DNA of 18,582 nucleotides, from positions 1 through 18,582 of the forward strand of contig PWNW01000372.1 in NCBI GenBank assembly GCA_003557605.1. Reading direction: 5' to 3'. The number at the start of each line of letters is the position of its first letter. Positions within the stretch are counted from its first letter, which is position 1. This document shows positions 1 through 8,322 of this stretch, in pieces. A model generated the notes under the pieces. The model did no database searches. It was not told where the DNA came from and saw only the letters and a list, made by a program, of their open reading frames with translations. Both the position numbers and the translations under genes were made by a program. Source of the stretch: Spirochaetaceae bacterium. Lineage in GTDB: Bacteria > Spirochaetota > Spirochaetia > PWKH01.

Positions 1-202
1 ATCTAATACATCATAAACGAAATTGCCTGATCATGCAACAAAAAGTTTTCATTGTGTCATGTTTTGTAATACCTATTCTTCATCTATGCATCAAGTTAGG
101 GGCTGTTCATGCGATTGTCGTACCCATTTCTTTCCTATTGGCTCCCGGCTGCTGTGTGTTCAGGTGCATCAGTTCTGTCTGGTGTTGTACTTAGCAAACT
201 CA

Positions 203-231
203 TTGACACAGATGCATCAACATGATAGGTT
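203..231 (+). promoter_or_regulatory. Candidate promoter of the PpiD-like gene
   Basis: A perfect -35 hexamer TTGACA lies at 203-208. A 17-base spacer is followed by TAGGTT (226-231), a poor match to TATAAT at three of six positions. The position fits a leader of about 30 bases before the ATG at 269. The weak -10 keeps confidence modest. Confidence 0.35.
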
Positions 232-255
232 TTTCCTCAGTAAACGTGTCGCTTG

Positions 256-260
256 AAAGG
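256..260 (+). promoter_or_regulatory. Ribosome binding site that decides the foldase start
   Basis: The AAAGG at 256-260 is only two bases from the first ATG (263), too close to serve it. It is eight bases from the second in-frame ATG (269). The second ATG is therefore the better start. Confidence 0.55.
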
Positions 261-268
261 AAATGTCT

Positions 269-1816
269 ATGCCGTCAAATACACCATCACGAGGCTCTTC
301 AACAACCGGTAAAAAGAAAGAGAAAAAACCGGAAAATATCACTGAACAGAGAATGAAGAGAAATCCCCTGTTCTGGGTATTCAGCGTGGTTATTCTTGTT
401 CTAATTTTTATATCATTTGTCGTGGCGCCCGCCCTTGTCGGGCTTGGGTCTCCTGAAGGTTCTCTTCAGTTCGGAACCTACGGCGGAGAGCCTATTACCT
501 ATGAGTACAATAATTTCTTCTACCATCAGCATCAAAGTATTGCAGCAAGGATGGGCCAGGAATTATCTGCCGAGAACATTGAATGGCAGCTGTACCAGTT
601 ATGGCGTGCCGCATTCAACAATACCGTCGTTCATCTGGACCTGAAACAGCGTGCTGAAACTGCGGGACTGGAAATTACCGATACCAGGATCCATCAGCAC
701 CTTCGTACAGCAGGACCCTACATCAATGAACAGGGTGAATTCGACAGAGAGATCTACACCAGCACTCCTGCTTCACGCCGCCAGGAAATACTGCGTCAGG
801 TGCGAAGTGATTTGATCCATCAGCAGGTATCATCAGACCTGTTTTCTTCCAAGATTCCCGCCGAGGAAGCTCAATTTGTTTTCTCCCTTGGTCTGGTGGA
901 AAAACGGTTTGACTATATTGCCTTTGATCTGCAGAACTATCCTGATGAACTTACTGCTGAATACGCACAGGAACACCATAATGTGTTTCAGCAGATTGAT
1001 ATCAGCCGTATTTCCCTTCGAGACAACCGTTCTGAAGCTGATGCTGTCCGAAACCGTATAATCAATGGAGAAATCACCTTTGAGGAAGCCGCCAGAACAC
1101 ATTCCATAGATATCTTTGCTGAAGACGGAGGACAGGCTGGCTGGAACTACTACTTTGAGCTTCGTGAGGATTTCCAAAGCGAGGATGAGCTGAGAAATCT
1201 GTTCTCCCTCGGCAGAGGCGAAATCAGCGAGCTGGTCCGCACCGATATCGGGTATGCCCTGTATCGAGTGAACTCTCCAGCAAGACAGGCTGATGTAGAG
1301 GATGATGAAGTTCTGCAGGCAGTACGTTCATATATGACCAGATCTGCACGGGGTGTAATTGAAGACTACTTTGCTGGGAAAGCTCAGGAATTTGCACAAC
1401 GGGCCCAGGAAGAGGGGTTTGCATCTTCCGCTGCAGAGGAAGGACTGACAGTTCATGCCACAGGCCTGTTTCCCCTTAATTACGGCGGGTCCATGCTGCT
1501 GGGCAGAATGCGTGATGCTGATCCCCGGGGAATACTGTCACCGGCAGCATCAAATTCCTTTGTGCTTACTGAACTGTTTTCAAAAAACCCCGGTGAAATT
1601 ACCGGTCCGCTGATAATGGGAAATCATGTGGCGGTAGCTGTCTGCAGGGAGGAAGTGACTGGAAATGCTGATGAAATCAGGCAGTTGGCAGCAATTTATC
1701 CCTACTATGCCTTCGAACTGCAGCAGAGTGATTTTACCCAGATGGTGCTTAATTCAGACAAGCTTGAGGACAACTTTTTCTCTGTGTTTGTTACACGGAT
1801 ACTTCAGGGTAACTGA
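269..1816 (+). CDS. Membrane-anchored parvulin-type peptidyl-prolyl isomerase (SurA/PpiD-like foldase)
   Basis: Predicted 515-residue envelope foldase that would help secreted proteins fold by cis-trans isomerisation of prolyl bonds. A basic, Lys-rich cytoplasmic head (about residues 15-31) is followed by one membrane segment (about 34-55, rich in V, I, L and F). The rest would lie in the periplasm. Residues about 68-210 look like a SurA-type chaperone domain. Residues about 240-335 resemble a parvulin domain, including an FEEAARTHSID-like stretch, a DGGQAGW turn and a GEISELV..IGYALYRV ending. This layout is that of PpiD rather than of soluble SurA. The ATG at 269 is preferred over 263 because of ribosome binding site spacing. 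The gene stands alone on the + strand, with a terminator 15 bases after the stop. Catalytic activity is uncertain because PpiD-family parvulin domains are often degenerate. Confidence 0.8.
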   Translation: MPSNTPSRGSSTTGKKKEKKPENITEQRMKRNPLFWVFSVVILVLIFISFVVAPALVGLGSPEGSLQFGTYGGEPITYEYNNFFYHQHQSIAARMGQELSAENIEWQLYQLWRAAFNNTVVHLDLKQRAETAGLEITDTRIHQHLRTAGPYINEQGEFDREIYTSTPASRRQEILRQVRSDLIHQQVSSDLFSSKIPAEEAQFVFSLGLVEKRFDYIAFDLQNYPDELTAEYAQEHHNVFQQIDISRISLRDNRSEADAVRNRIINGEITFEEAARTHSIDIFAEDGGQAGWNYYFELREDFQSEDELRNLFSLGRGEISELVRTDIGYALYRVNSPARQADVEDDEVLQAVRSYMTRSARGVIEDYFAGKAQEFAQRAQEEGFASSAAEEGLTVHATGLFPLNYGGSMLLGRMRDADPRGILSPAASNSFVLTELFSKNPGEITGPLIMGNHVAVAVCREEVTGNADEIRQLAAIYPYYAFELQQSDFTQMVLNSDKLEDNFFSVFVTRILQGN

Positions 1817-1830
1817 TTGGCACACATAAA

Positions 1831-1866
1831 AAAAAAAGACTGCTTTTGAATAAGCAGTCTTTTTTT
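1831..1866. terminator. Bidirectional rho-independent terminator between the foldase gene and lepA
   Basis: GACTGCTT (1838-1845) and AAGCAGTC (1852-1859) form a perfect 8-bp stem around a 6-base loop. Seven A (1831-1837) flank one side and seven T (1860-1866) the other, so it can stop transcription from both strands. It sits between two converging genes. Confidence 0.93.
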
Positions 1867-1888
1867 ATGCAGTCAGCCGGTCAGGGGC

Positions 1889-3700
1889 TCACTCCTCACT
1901 ATCTCCCTTGAGAACAGCGAGAAAGGCGCTCTGAGGCACTTCCACGTTCCCTACCATCTTCATCCTCTTCTTTCCTTCCTTCTGTCTCTCAAGCAGTTTT
2001 CGTTTTCTTGTGATATCACCGCCGTAGCATTTTGACGTGACATCCTTTCTGAACGCGGAGATGGTTTCACGGGCAATAATACTGTTTCCTACAGCTCCCT
2101 GTATGGGAATTTTAAACTGCTGCTTCGGTATTTCATGCCTAAGCTTCCGGCAGACCTGCCGTGCACGAAAGGCGGCATTCTCCCGAAAAACCAGCTGGGA
2201 AAGTGCGTCGACCACGTTTCCGTTCACCATGATGTCAAGGCGGACTAGGTCAGTCTTTCTGTATCCAATAACCTCATAATCAAAGGAGGCATATCCTCTG
2301 CTGACGCTTTTCATGCGGTCATAAAAGTCAAAGAGCACTTCGGCAAGGGGCATCTCATAGAAGATTTCCACCCTCCGCTCGTCAAGATAATGCATTGCCG
2401 TCTGTATTCCCCGCTTCTCCATGCAGAGATTCATAATATTTCCCAGATATTCGCCTGGAGTAATAATGCTTGCCTTGATATACGGCTCTTCAGAATAATC
2501 AACCTGAAGCGGGTCCGGAAACTCCAGGGGATTGTCTATATAGGACTCATCTTTGTTTTTCATGATAATCCTGTATCGGACAGAAGGAGAGGTAAAGACA
2601 ATGGAAAGATCAAATTCCCGTTCAATTCTCTCCTGGATGACCTCTAAATGCAGAAGCCCTAAAAATCCGCAGCGGAATCCAAATCCCAGGGCTGCTGAAT
2701 TGTCCTTCTCATACACCAAAGAAGCATCATTAAGCTTCAGCTTGTCTATGGCTGCATGCAGTTCTTCATAATCATTTGAGTCTACCGGGTATATTGAGGA
2801 GAACACCACCGGTTTTACCTCTTTGAAGCCCCCAAGGGGAACATCACAGGGACGTTTTGATCCGGTTACCGTATCACCGACACGGACATCAGAAATTTCC
2901 TTGATACCTGCAATAACATATCCCACTTCACCGGCACTTAATACAGGTTTTGGTCTGAGGCCCATCTGGAAATACCCGACTTCCTCCACCTTATAGACCG
3001 ATCGGTTATGATAGAACATGATTTCATCATTTTTCCTGATTTCCCCGTCAAACATCCTCAGATGCACCACTACCCCGCGATACGCATCATACTGGGAATC
3101 GAAAATCAGGGCTTTTACGGGTGAGCGGGTGTCACCCTTCGGAGGAGGTACAAATTCAACGATTTTCTCAAGCAGGTCAGGCACCCCTGCTCCGGTCTTA
3201 CCGGAAACCATGGCTGCAGCATCAGGGTCGAGACCGAGATCATGGTCAACCTGGTGCCGTACCATATCAATGTCTGCGCTTGGCAGGTCTATCTTATTGA
3301 TCACCGGGATGATCTCCAGATTCAGCTCCATGGCCATATACATATTTGCCAGAGTCTGGGCTTCCACTCCCTGGGAAGCATCAATGAGCAGGAGGGCCCC
3401 TTCACAGGACGAAATAGCCCGGGACACCTCATAGGAAAAATCCACATGTCCCGGGGTATCAACAAGGTTCAGTTCATAGATCTTCCCGTCATCGGCAGTA
3501 TAGGGCATCGTAACGGCATGGGACTTGATGGTAATTCCCCGTTCCCGTTCAATATCCATAGAGTCAAGCATCTGGTCTTTAAAATTCCTCTTTTCAACTA
3601 TCATTGCATGCTCGATAAACCGGTCAGCCAATGTGGACTTGCCGTGATCGATATGTGCAATGATGCAGAAGTTCCGTGTTAATGAAAGGTCTTTACTCAT
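1889..3700 (-). CDS. lepA: Elongation factor 4 (LepA), ribosome-associated GTPase
   Basis: Translation factor that acts on stalled or mis-set ribosomes and affects initiation and back-translocation. At 603 residues it has the usual LepA length. GTPase motifs are all visible: G1 AHIDHGKST (15-23), G2 RGITI (54-58), G3 DTPGH (81-85) and G4 NKID (135-138). The EF-G-like domains follow. The C-terminal tail contains KRMKMVGNVEVPQSAF, the signature of LepA rather than EF-G or TypA. The ATG overlaps the ftsH stop by four bases (ATGA, 3700-3697), pointing to translational coupling. It is the last gene of the operon, ending 23 bases before the bidirectional terminator. Identification is very secure. 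Confidence 0.98.
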   Translation of the reverse strand: MSKDLSLTRNFCIIAHIDHGKSTLADRFIEHAMIVEKRNFKDQMLDSMDIERERGITIKSHAVTMPYTADDGKIYELNLVDTPGHVDFSYEVSRAISSCEGALLLIDASQGVEAQTLANMYMAMELNLEIIPVINKIDLPSADIDMVRHQVDHDLGLDPDAAAMVSGKTGAGVPDLLEKIVEFVPPPKGDTRSPVKALIFDSQYDAYRGVVVHLRMFDGEIRKNDEIMFYHNRSVYKVEEVGYFQMGLRPKPVLSAGEVGYVIAGIKEISDVRVGDTVTGSKRPCDVPLGGFKEVKPVVFSSIYPVDSNDYEELHAAIDKLKLNDASLVYEKDNSAALGFGFRCGFLGLLHLEVIQERIEREFDLSIVFTSPSVRYRIIMKNKDESYIDNPLEFPDPLQVDYSEEPYIKASIITPGEYLGNIMNLCMEKRGIQTAMHYLDERRVEIFYEMPLAEVLFDFYDRMKSVSRGYASFDYEVIGYRKTDLVRLDIMVNGNVVDALSQLVFRENAAFRARQVCRKLRHEIPKQQFKIPIQGAVGNSIIARETISAFRKDVTSKCYGGDITRKRKLLERQKEGKKRMKMVGNVEVPQSAFLAVLKGDSEE

Positions 3701-5583
3701 GAGAAGTCCGTTGCACGTTCGGCTGTTTCCAGGCCAAGCAGTTCCCTGATCTCCCGGTCATCAAGTGTCTCCCGTTCAACCAGCGCTTTTGACAGCGCTT
3801 CAAGCTGATCCCGATGAGTTTTTACAATGTTTCTGGCTTCTTCAAGACATTCCTTCAGGATCCTGGAAACCTCGGAATCGATCTTCCGGGCAGTCTCTTC
3901 AGAATAGTCTTTATGACGGGCAATCTCCTTCCCGATAAACAGCGGCTCATCCTCTTGACCGTAGGAGACAAACCCCATATCGCTCATACCCCATTCGGTA
4001 ACCATGCGTCTGGCAATATTTGTCGCCTGCTTAATGTCATTGGAAGTTCCGGTAGTGGTATCTCCGTATACCAGCTCCTCAGCAACAAATCCTCCCATGG
4101 CAAGCTTGATCCATGCCAGCAGCTGGCCGCGCTTCTTGGTATAAGCATCCTTCTCAGGAAGGGAAAGGGTTACTCCCAATGCCTGACCATGGGGAATGAT
4201 GGTGACTTTATGAAGGGGATCAACATGCTCCACATGGTAGTGCATCAGCGCATGTCCAGCCTCATGATACGCAGTAGCCCGCCTTTCCTCTTCGGTCATT
4301 ACCTTTGACTGCCGGGCAACCCCGAGAAGAAGTTTGTCTCTTGCCAGCTCAAAGTGCACCATCGACAGTGAGCTGCTGCTGCTTCTCGCAGCAAACAAAG
4401 CAGCCTCATTTACCAGATTTGCAAGATCAGCACAGGATGTACCAGGTGTAGCCCGGGCAATACGATGCAGGTCTACTGACTCATCAAGCTTTATTTTCCG
4501 GCAGTGAATTGAAAGAATCGCCTCACGCTCCTTAACGTCGGGCATATCAACAACGACCTGGCGGTCAAACCTTCCCGGTCTCAGCAGTGCAGGATCAAGT
4601 ACATCCGGGCGGTTGGTTGCCGCAATAACGATCACACCGGTTTTTGTTTCAAATCCGTCCATCTCAACCAGCATCTGGTTAAGCGTCTGTTCCCGTTCAT
4701 CATGCCCGCCGCCGTATCCGGCTCCTCGAGTACGCCCTACTGCATCAAGCTCATCAATAAAAATAATGCAGGGGGCGCTTTTCCGTCCCAGATCAAACAG
4801 ATCCCGGACTCTGCTGGCTCCTACTCCCACGAACATCTCAACAAAATCGGAACCCGACATATGGAGAAAGGATACTCCCGCTTCTCCTGCCACTGCCTTG
4901 GCAAGAAGGGTCTTTCCTGTCCCGGGCATACCTACCAGGAGCACCCCCTTGGGTATTTTTGCTCCCACCTTCACAAACTTGTTGGGGCTCTTGAGGAATT
5001 CAACCACCTCCTCAAGTTCATACTTTGCCTCAGTCTGTCCTGCCACGTCCTTGAAGGTTATTTTTACATCATCTTCCTTATATTCCCGGGCCTTGCTTTT
5101 ACCAAATGAGAAAGCTTTGTTGCCCGATCCCTGCATCTGCCGATACATGAACCAGAAAAAGAAAATAAAAATTCCCCACGGCAGTATTTCAAGTATCATC
5201 CGAAAGGGTGAAACACCCTTGACGCTCCCTGAGACTACCACGCCGCGGTTTTTCAGAAGGGGCATCAGCTGCTCATCAAAATATGGGATTCTGCTTCTGT
5301 ATCTGGTCACTGCGCCAGTTGAAGGAGTTCTGAGGGTAAACAAAATTTCATTGCTGTCTACAATGTCTACGGTATTTACCTGGCCGCTTTCCACATATCC
5401 AATGAACGCGGAATAAGGAACATCCTGTGCTGCTCCGTTTCCGTTTGAAAACAGGATAACCGCAAACATAATGATCAGGGAAAGCAGGAAAAACAGCGCA
5501 AACCGGTTTTTCCCGAAGTCAAACTTCGGTCCCTGGTTCTCGGGTTTTTTCCTGTCCTGGTCGTTGTTGTTATTCAAATTCAA
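3697..5583 (-). CDS. ftsH: ATP-dependent zinc metalloprotease FtsH
   Basis: Hexameric inner-membrane AAA+ protease that degrades misfolded membrane and some soluble proteins. The 628-residue chain has a hydrophilic Asn-rich head (1-26) and two membrane segments (about 28-46 and 130-147) around a short periplasmic domain. The AAA+ module has Walker A GMPGTGKT (218-225), pore loop MFVGVG (250-255), Walker B IIFIDE (273-278) and a second region of homology ending RPGRFDR. The protease has the zinc site HEAGH (440-444), and NDIKQAT supplies the third ligand. The sensor-2 area reads GTSCADL where GFSGADL is usual. The start is TTG, supported by AGGGAG six bases upstream and by a four-base overlap with the tilS stop (TTGA). 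It is translationally linked to tilS upstream and lepA downstream. Confidence 0.97.
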   Translation of the reverse strand: MNLNNNNDQDRKKPENQGPKFDFGKNRFALFFLLSLIIMFAVILFSNGNGAAQDVPYSAFIGYVESGQVNTVDIVDSNEILFTLRTPSTGAVTRYRSRIPYFDEQLMPLLKNRGVVVSGSVKGVSPFRMILEILPWGIFIFFFWFMYRQMQGSGNKAFSFGKSKAREYKEDDVKITFKDVAGQTEAKYELEEVVEFLKSPNKFVKVGAKIPKGVLLVGMPGTGKTLLAKAVAGEAGVSFLHMSGSDFVEMFVGVGASRVRDLFDLGRKSAPCIIFIDELDAVGRTRGAGYGGGHDEREQTLNQMLVEMDGFETKTGVIVIAATNRPDVLDPALLRPGRFDRQVVVDMPDVKEREAILSIHCRKIKLDESVDLHRIARATPGTSCADLANLVNEAALFAARSSSSSLSMVHFELARDKLLLGVARQSKVMTEEERRATAYHEAGHALMHYHVEHVDPLHKVTIIPHGQALGVTLSLPEKDAYTKKRGQLLAWIKLAMGGFVAEELVYGDTTTGTSNDIKQATNIARRMVTEWGMSDMGFVSYGQEDEPLFIGKEIARHKDYSEETARKIDSEVSRILKECLEEARNIVKTHRDQLEALSKALVERETLDDREIRELLGLETAERATDFS

Positions 5584-6995
5584 TTCTCACTCCCTATGAT
5601 TTCAAGAGACATCAGCAGGTACTGCTCATGGCCCTCAATGGTTCTTGTATGTATCGCCGCAGCCCGGTCATGATATCCGAAGGCTGAGCCGAGCACAGCC
5701 TGTATGCCCCTGCGGTCTTCAATAACGGGAATCATCCACCGCATAGACCGGGGAACTTTCCAATCAGAAAACAGCTTGCTGACTGCCTTTCTTCCCCCCG
5801 TGGAAATCATCATATCCCCGGCCTTGAATGACCGGACGACAAGAGGAGGAGATATCTCATCCTGCACAAGTCCCAGGGTCTCCGGAGTAAAACGGTCACT
5901 TTCCCGCACGCATAGGTATACACCTCCGAACAGCCGTGTATCACCTTCTGCTACAGCCTTAAGATACCCCTTTTTTTCTTTCTGGGCAACTGCCCGTTTC
6001 CATAAAACCCTGTCTCCCTTTACCTCAATAATACCCTGAAATACATCAAAAACCGGTGTTACGTCCTCAGGACACCCTGCTTCGCACCACAGAAGGAAGG
6101 GTTTAATGGAATCAAACGGAAGAGGAAGGCTGTCGCTTTTGAGATATCGGTTCCAAAACTCATAGAGCCTCATCATTCTTTCGTAAGGAGCACAGCTGCA
6201 GAACCATGACAAAGGAAATTCGATTCCCCCTCCCCCATACACCGGCTTCACGCATTCAGGTACAGGTGTCTGTGAAGGAAAAGAAGCTTCAGCCCAGGTC
6301 ATTTTCTGCTGCAGGGCATCAAGTGCACGCTGGAACCCCGGGAATACCCGGGAGATCTCCGGAATGATCTCCCGGAGCTGGTTTCTCAGATACACTCCTG
6401 TTCGGTTTGTAGAATCATTACTGAAGGTAATACCCTGTTCTTCAAGAAACTGCATCAGCATTGACTTAGGGGTATGTATCAGGGGACGGTAGAATGGTTC
6501 CCGCTGTTCAGGAATGCCAGTAAGCCCTTCAATTCCGCTGCCGGAGAACACCCTCATCAGCAGGGTCTCCACCTGATCGTCACGGGTATGGGCAGTAAGA
6601 ACTGCTTCCTGGTCGCAGTAGTGCTCCAGTGCCTCATATCTGAGAATACGGGCAGCCTCTTCAACACTTTCACCGCATTCACTGCATCGTGTATAAACGG
6701 CCTGTTCTCCAAGATCAACGGCAGTTAGGGGAATTGAGCGCCGGGAGCAGTAGGATTCAACAAACTGCAGCTCCTGGGAAAGTTCCGACTGGGAGCGCAG
6801 ATGGTGGTTCACATAGAGAGCTGAAATGTTTCTGGTCAGAAGCCCCTTGAGTTTTGCACGGTACAGCAGCTCAAGCAGCGCTGTTGAATCAGGCCCGCCT
6901 GAATAGGCTGCCAGAAGGGCTCTTCCGGGTTCAAGCCGGTATCCTGAAAGTGCATCAAGTAGCTGTGATATGAGCGTCCTTTCGATTGTACTCAT
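5580..6995 (-). CDS. tilS: tRNA(Ile)-lysidine synthase
   Basis: Attaches lysine to C34 of the CAU anticodon of a tRNA-Ile, using ATP, so that it reads AUA. This is an essential decoding step in the cytoplasm. The 471-residue chain has the PP-loop SGGPDS (32-37), a HTRDDQVET motif (136-144) and an EEAARILRY stretch (112-120). A C-terminal lobe with SDWKVPRSMRWMIPVI is typical of full-length TilS. The ATG at 6995 has GAGAGGG about six bases upstream and overlaps the end of pth by 41 bases. A C-x2-C pair (Cys104, Cys107) sits just before the AAR..RY motif, and the protein is rather Cys-rich. No frameshift or truncation is seen. Confidence 0.95.
   Translation of the reverse strand: MSTIERTLISQLLDALSGYRLEPGRALLAAYSGGPDSTALLELLYRAKLKGLLTRNISALYVNHHLRSQSELSQELQFVESYCSRRSIPLTAVDLGEQAVYTRCSECGESVEEAARILRYEALEHYCDQEAVLTAHTRDDQVETLLMRVFSGSGIEGLTGIPEQREPFYRPLIHTPKSMLMQFLEEQGITFSNDSTNRTGVYLRNQLREIIPEISRVFPGFQRALDALQQKMTWAEASFPSQTPVPECVKPVYGGGGIEFPLSWFCSCAPYERMMRLYEFWNRYLKSDSLPLPFDSIKPFLLWCEAGCPEDVTPVFDVFQGIIEVKGDRVLWKRAVAQKEKKGYLKAVAEGDTRLFGGVYLCVRESDRFTPETLGLVQDEISPPLVVRSFKAGDMMISTGGRKAVSKLFSDWKVPRSMRWMIPVIEDRRGIQAVLGSAFGYHDRAAAIHTRTIEGHEQYLLMSLEIIGSEN
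5590..5595 (-). promoter_or_regulatory. Ribosome binding site supporting the TTG start of ftsH
   Basis: On the minus strand AGGGAG lies six bases before the TTG at 5583-5581. No ATG or GTG lies nearby in frame. This makes the non-standard start credible. Confidence 0.7.
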
Positions 6996-7551
6996 TCATA
7001 ACCCTCTCAAGCGGCTGGGTGAACAGCTGAAGCGCCGCATCCCTGGCACGGCTGACACCCTTCAATATCATCCGGGATTCTTCTTCATCCGGCACGCCCA
7101 GCACATGATCAACCACCGAGCATCCCGCTTTCGGTCTGCCGATGCCGATATATATCCTGATAAACCCGCATTCATTGAGCTCCCGGGTTATGGAAAGAAG
7201 ACCGCGATGTCCGGCAGTCCCGCCTCCTTGACGAATTCTGACAGCACCAGGAGGAAGATCCATGTTATCGCAGAATACGACCAATGACCGGCTTGAAATG
7301 CCGTATTTTTTCATCAGCCTCGGAAGGACTGTTCCGCTTCGGTTCATATAGGTCAACGGCTTCACCAGAATATACCTGACTCCCCACGCATCGGTTCTTC
7401 CAACCTGATATTGACAAAACAGCGGTCTTCGCAGACGCACTGCCAGCTCTTCTGCTGCCAGGTCCACAGACAAGAACCCGACATTGTGTCGGGTTCTCTC
7501 ATACGTTCTTCCCGGATTTCCCAAGCCGAGAAACAGATATGGATCCTGCAC
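6955..7551 (-). CDS. pth: Peptidyl-tRNA hydrolase
   Basis: Cleaves peptidyl-tRNA released from stalled ribosomes, recycling tRNA in the cytoplasm. The 198-residue length is normal. Visible motifs are GLGNPG (9-14), TRHNVG with catalytic His22, KPLTYMN with Asn70, and CDNMDLPPG with Asp95. In the GGHNG-type loop the sequence reads GTAGHRGL, so the Asn that helps bind substrate in the E. coli enzyme appears replaced by Arg116. The start is GTG, three bases after the rplY stop. The likely ribosome binding site (purine-rich GGAAGAAG) is embedded in the Glu codons that end rplY, so the two are probably coupled. The 3' end overlaps tilS. Confidence 0.95.
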   Translation of the reverse strand: MQDPYLFLGLGNPGRTYERTRHNVGFLSVDLAAEELAVRLRRPLFCQYQVGRTDAWGVRYILVKPLTYMNRSGTVLPRLMKKYGISSRSLVVFCDNMDLPPGAVRIRQGGGTAGHRGLLSITRELNECGFIRIYIGIGRPKAGCSVVDHVLGVPDEEESRMILKGVSRARDAALQLFTQPLERVMNEYNRKDAHITAT

Positions 7552-7554
7552 GTA

Positions 7555-8187
7555 TTATTCTTCTTCCTCTTCGCTCTTTTCACCGATTACTTCAGGTTCA
7601 GCATCTACTGCTTCAGCTTCCTCACCTTCCTCTGCTTCCTTTCTCGGAGCAGTGATGGTTACGATGGTCTGTTCAAGATCAGTGAGAATCTTCACTCCCT
7701 CAGTTACCTGCAGACTGTCAACATGAAGGCTTTCTCCCATTTCCAGGGAAGAAATATCAACCGAAAAGCTTTCGGGGATATCCTTGGGAGTACATTCTAC
7801 CTCAATTTCATGAAGAGTCTGTTCAAGCAGGCCCCCTTCCTTCACTCCCTTTGCTGCTCCTTCGAGGTGAATAGGAATATTGGTCCGCAGAAGTTTACCC
7901 TGTTCAACTTCATAGAAGTCTATATGAACCATGTAGTTTTTCAGGGTATTCTCCTGATAGTCCTTGATCAGCACTTCATGTTTTTTCCTGCCGACCTTAA
8001 TTGTGATCAATGTGTTCTCAGAGATACGGTGAAACTTCTTGTCAAATTCCCGGGCCTCGACATAGACTGCCTTGCTTTCATTCTTGCCGTAGATCACTGC
8101 AGGGATCATTCCTTCCCTTCTCAGCTGTCTTGAGGCACCCTTGCCGAGCTGCTTCCGGTCATATCCTACCAGGGTATTATCGCTCAT
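7555..8187 (-). CDS. rplY: 50S ribosomal protein bL25, long Ctc/TL5 form
   Basis: 5S rRNA-binding ribosomal protein of 210 residues, of the two-domain general-stress Ctc type. The N-terminal L25 domain (about 1-92) includes RKQLGKGASRQLRREG and IPAVIYG. The C-terminal TL5 domain is about 95-185, and a strongly acidic tail ends in five Glu. The ATG at 8187 is preferred to the one at 8205 because AGGAAGGAG lies six bases before it, inside the would-be extension; the family also normally begins a few residues before this conserved stretch. No separate promoter is visible between tRNA-Gln and this gene, so co-transcription with the tRNA is likely. It is the first protein gene of the rplY-pth-tilS-ftsH-lepA operon. 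Confidence 0.95.
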   Translation of the reverse strand: MSDNTLVGYDRKQLGKGASRQLRREGMIPAVIYGKNESKAVYVEAREFDKKFHRISENTLITIKVGRKKHEVLIKDYQENTLKNYMVHIDFYEVEQGKLLRTNIPIHLEGAAKGVKEGGLLEQTLHEIEVECTPKDIPESFSVDISSLEMGESLHVDSLQVTEGVKILTDLEQTIVTITAPRKEAEEGEEAEAVDAEPEVIGEKSEEEEE

Positions 8188-8193
8188 GGAAAA

Positions 8194-8202
8194 CTCCTTC
8201 CT
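8194..8202 (-). promoter_or_regulatory. Ribosome binding site deciding the rplY start
   Basis: Minus-strand AGGAAGGAG lies six bases before the ATG at 8187. It falls inside the coding sequence if the upstream ATG (8205) were used, which argues against that longer start. Confidence 0.85.
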
Positions 8203-8212
8203 CATTCAATTT

Positions 8213-8234
8213 GCACAGCACATGCGACCTGTGC
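8213..8234 (-). other. GC-rich hairpin between tRNA-Gln and rplY
   Basis: GCACAG (8213-8218) and CTGTGC (8229-8234) form a perfect 6-bp stem with a 10-base loop. No U-run follows on the minus strand, so it is not a rho-independent terminator. Its position just 3' of the mature tRNA suggests a possible processing or stability element (inference). Confidence 0.45.
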
Positions 8235-8245
8235 CGGTCCGTATA

Positions 8246-8318
8246 CTGGGGCGGCAGGATTCGAACCTGCGAATACCGGCTCCAAAAACCGGTGTCTTAA
8301 CCGCTTGACGACGCCCCA
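8246..8318 (-). tRNA. tRNA-Gln (anticodon UUG)
   Basis: The minus strand folds into a full cloverleaf. The acceptor TGGGGCG pairs with CGCCCCA. The D stem is GTC/GAC, the anticodon stem CCGGT/GCCGG and the T arm GCAGG-TTCGAAT-CCTGC. The anticodon loop TTTTGGA puts TTG at positions 34-36, which reads CAA. U1 and discriminator G73 are typical of tRNA-Gln. CCA is not encoded, so it must be added after transcription. The gene lies about 58 bases upstream of the rplY ATG, in the same direction. Confidence 0.96.
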
Positions 8319-8322
8319 AAAA

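Larger units (their letters stand above)
1..262. other. Upstream region with no convincing gene
   Basis: No recognisable gene is visible here. A 77-codon open frame (23-256, +) has Cys/His/Ser-rich, low-complexity content typical of chance translation and no clear ribosome binding site. The 8-mer-like element TGCATCA occurs three times on the + strand (87-93, 165-171, 213-219), and the right end carries a candidate promoter for the downstream foldase gene. No RNA family was recognised by eye. Confidence 0.5.

Noticed and set aside
23..256. A 77-codon open frame before the foldase gene
   Set aside because: Cys/His/Ser-rich content without domain texture, no ribosome binding site, and its end overlaps the promoter region of the real gene.
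4613..5416. A 267-codon open frame antisense to ftsH
   Set aside because: It lies wholly within the certain ftsH gene; the Ser/Pro/Thr-rich product is what the opposite strand of such a gene gives.
7411..8133. A 240-codon open frame antisense to pth and rplY
   Set aside because: Both sense genes are certain by motif, and the antisense product has no domain features.
8188..8205. Longer rplY start (ATG at 8205)
   Set aside because: The extension itself contains the ribosome binding site AGGAAGGAG for the ATG at 8187.
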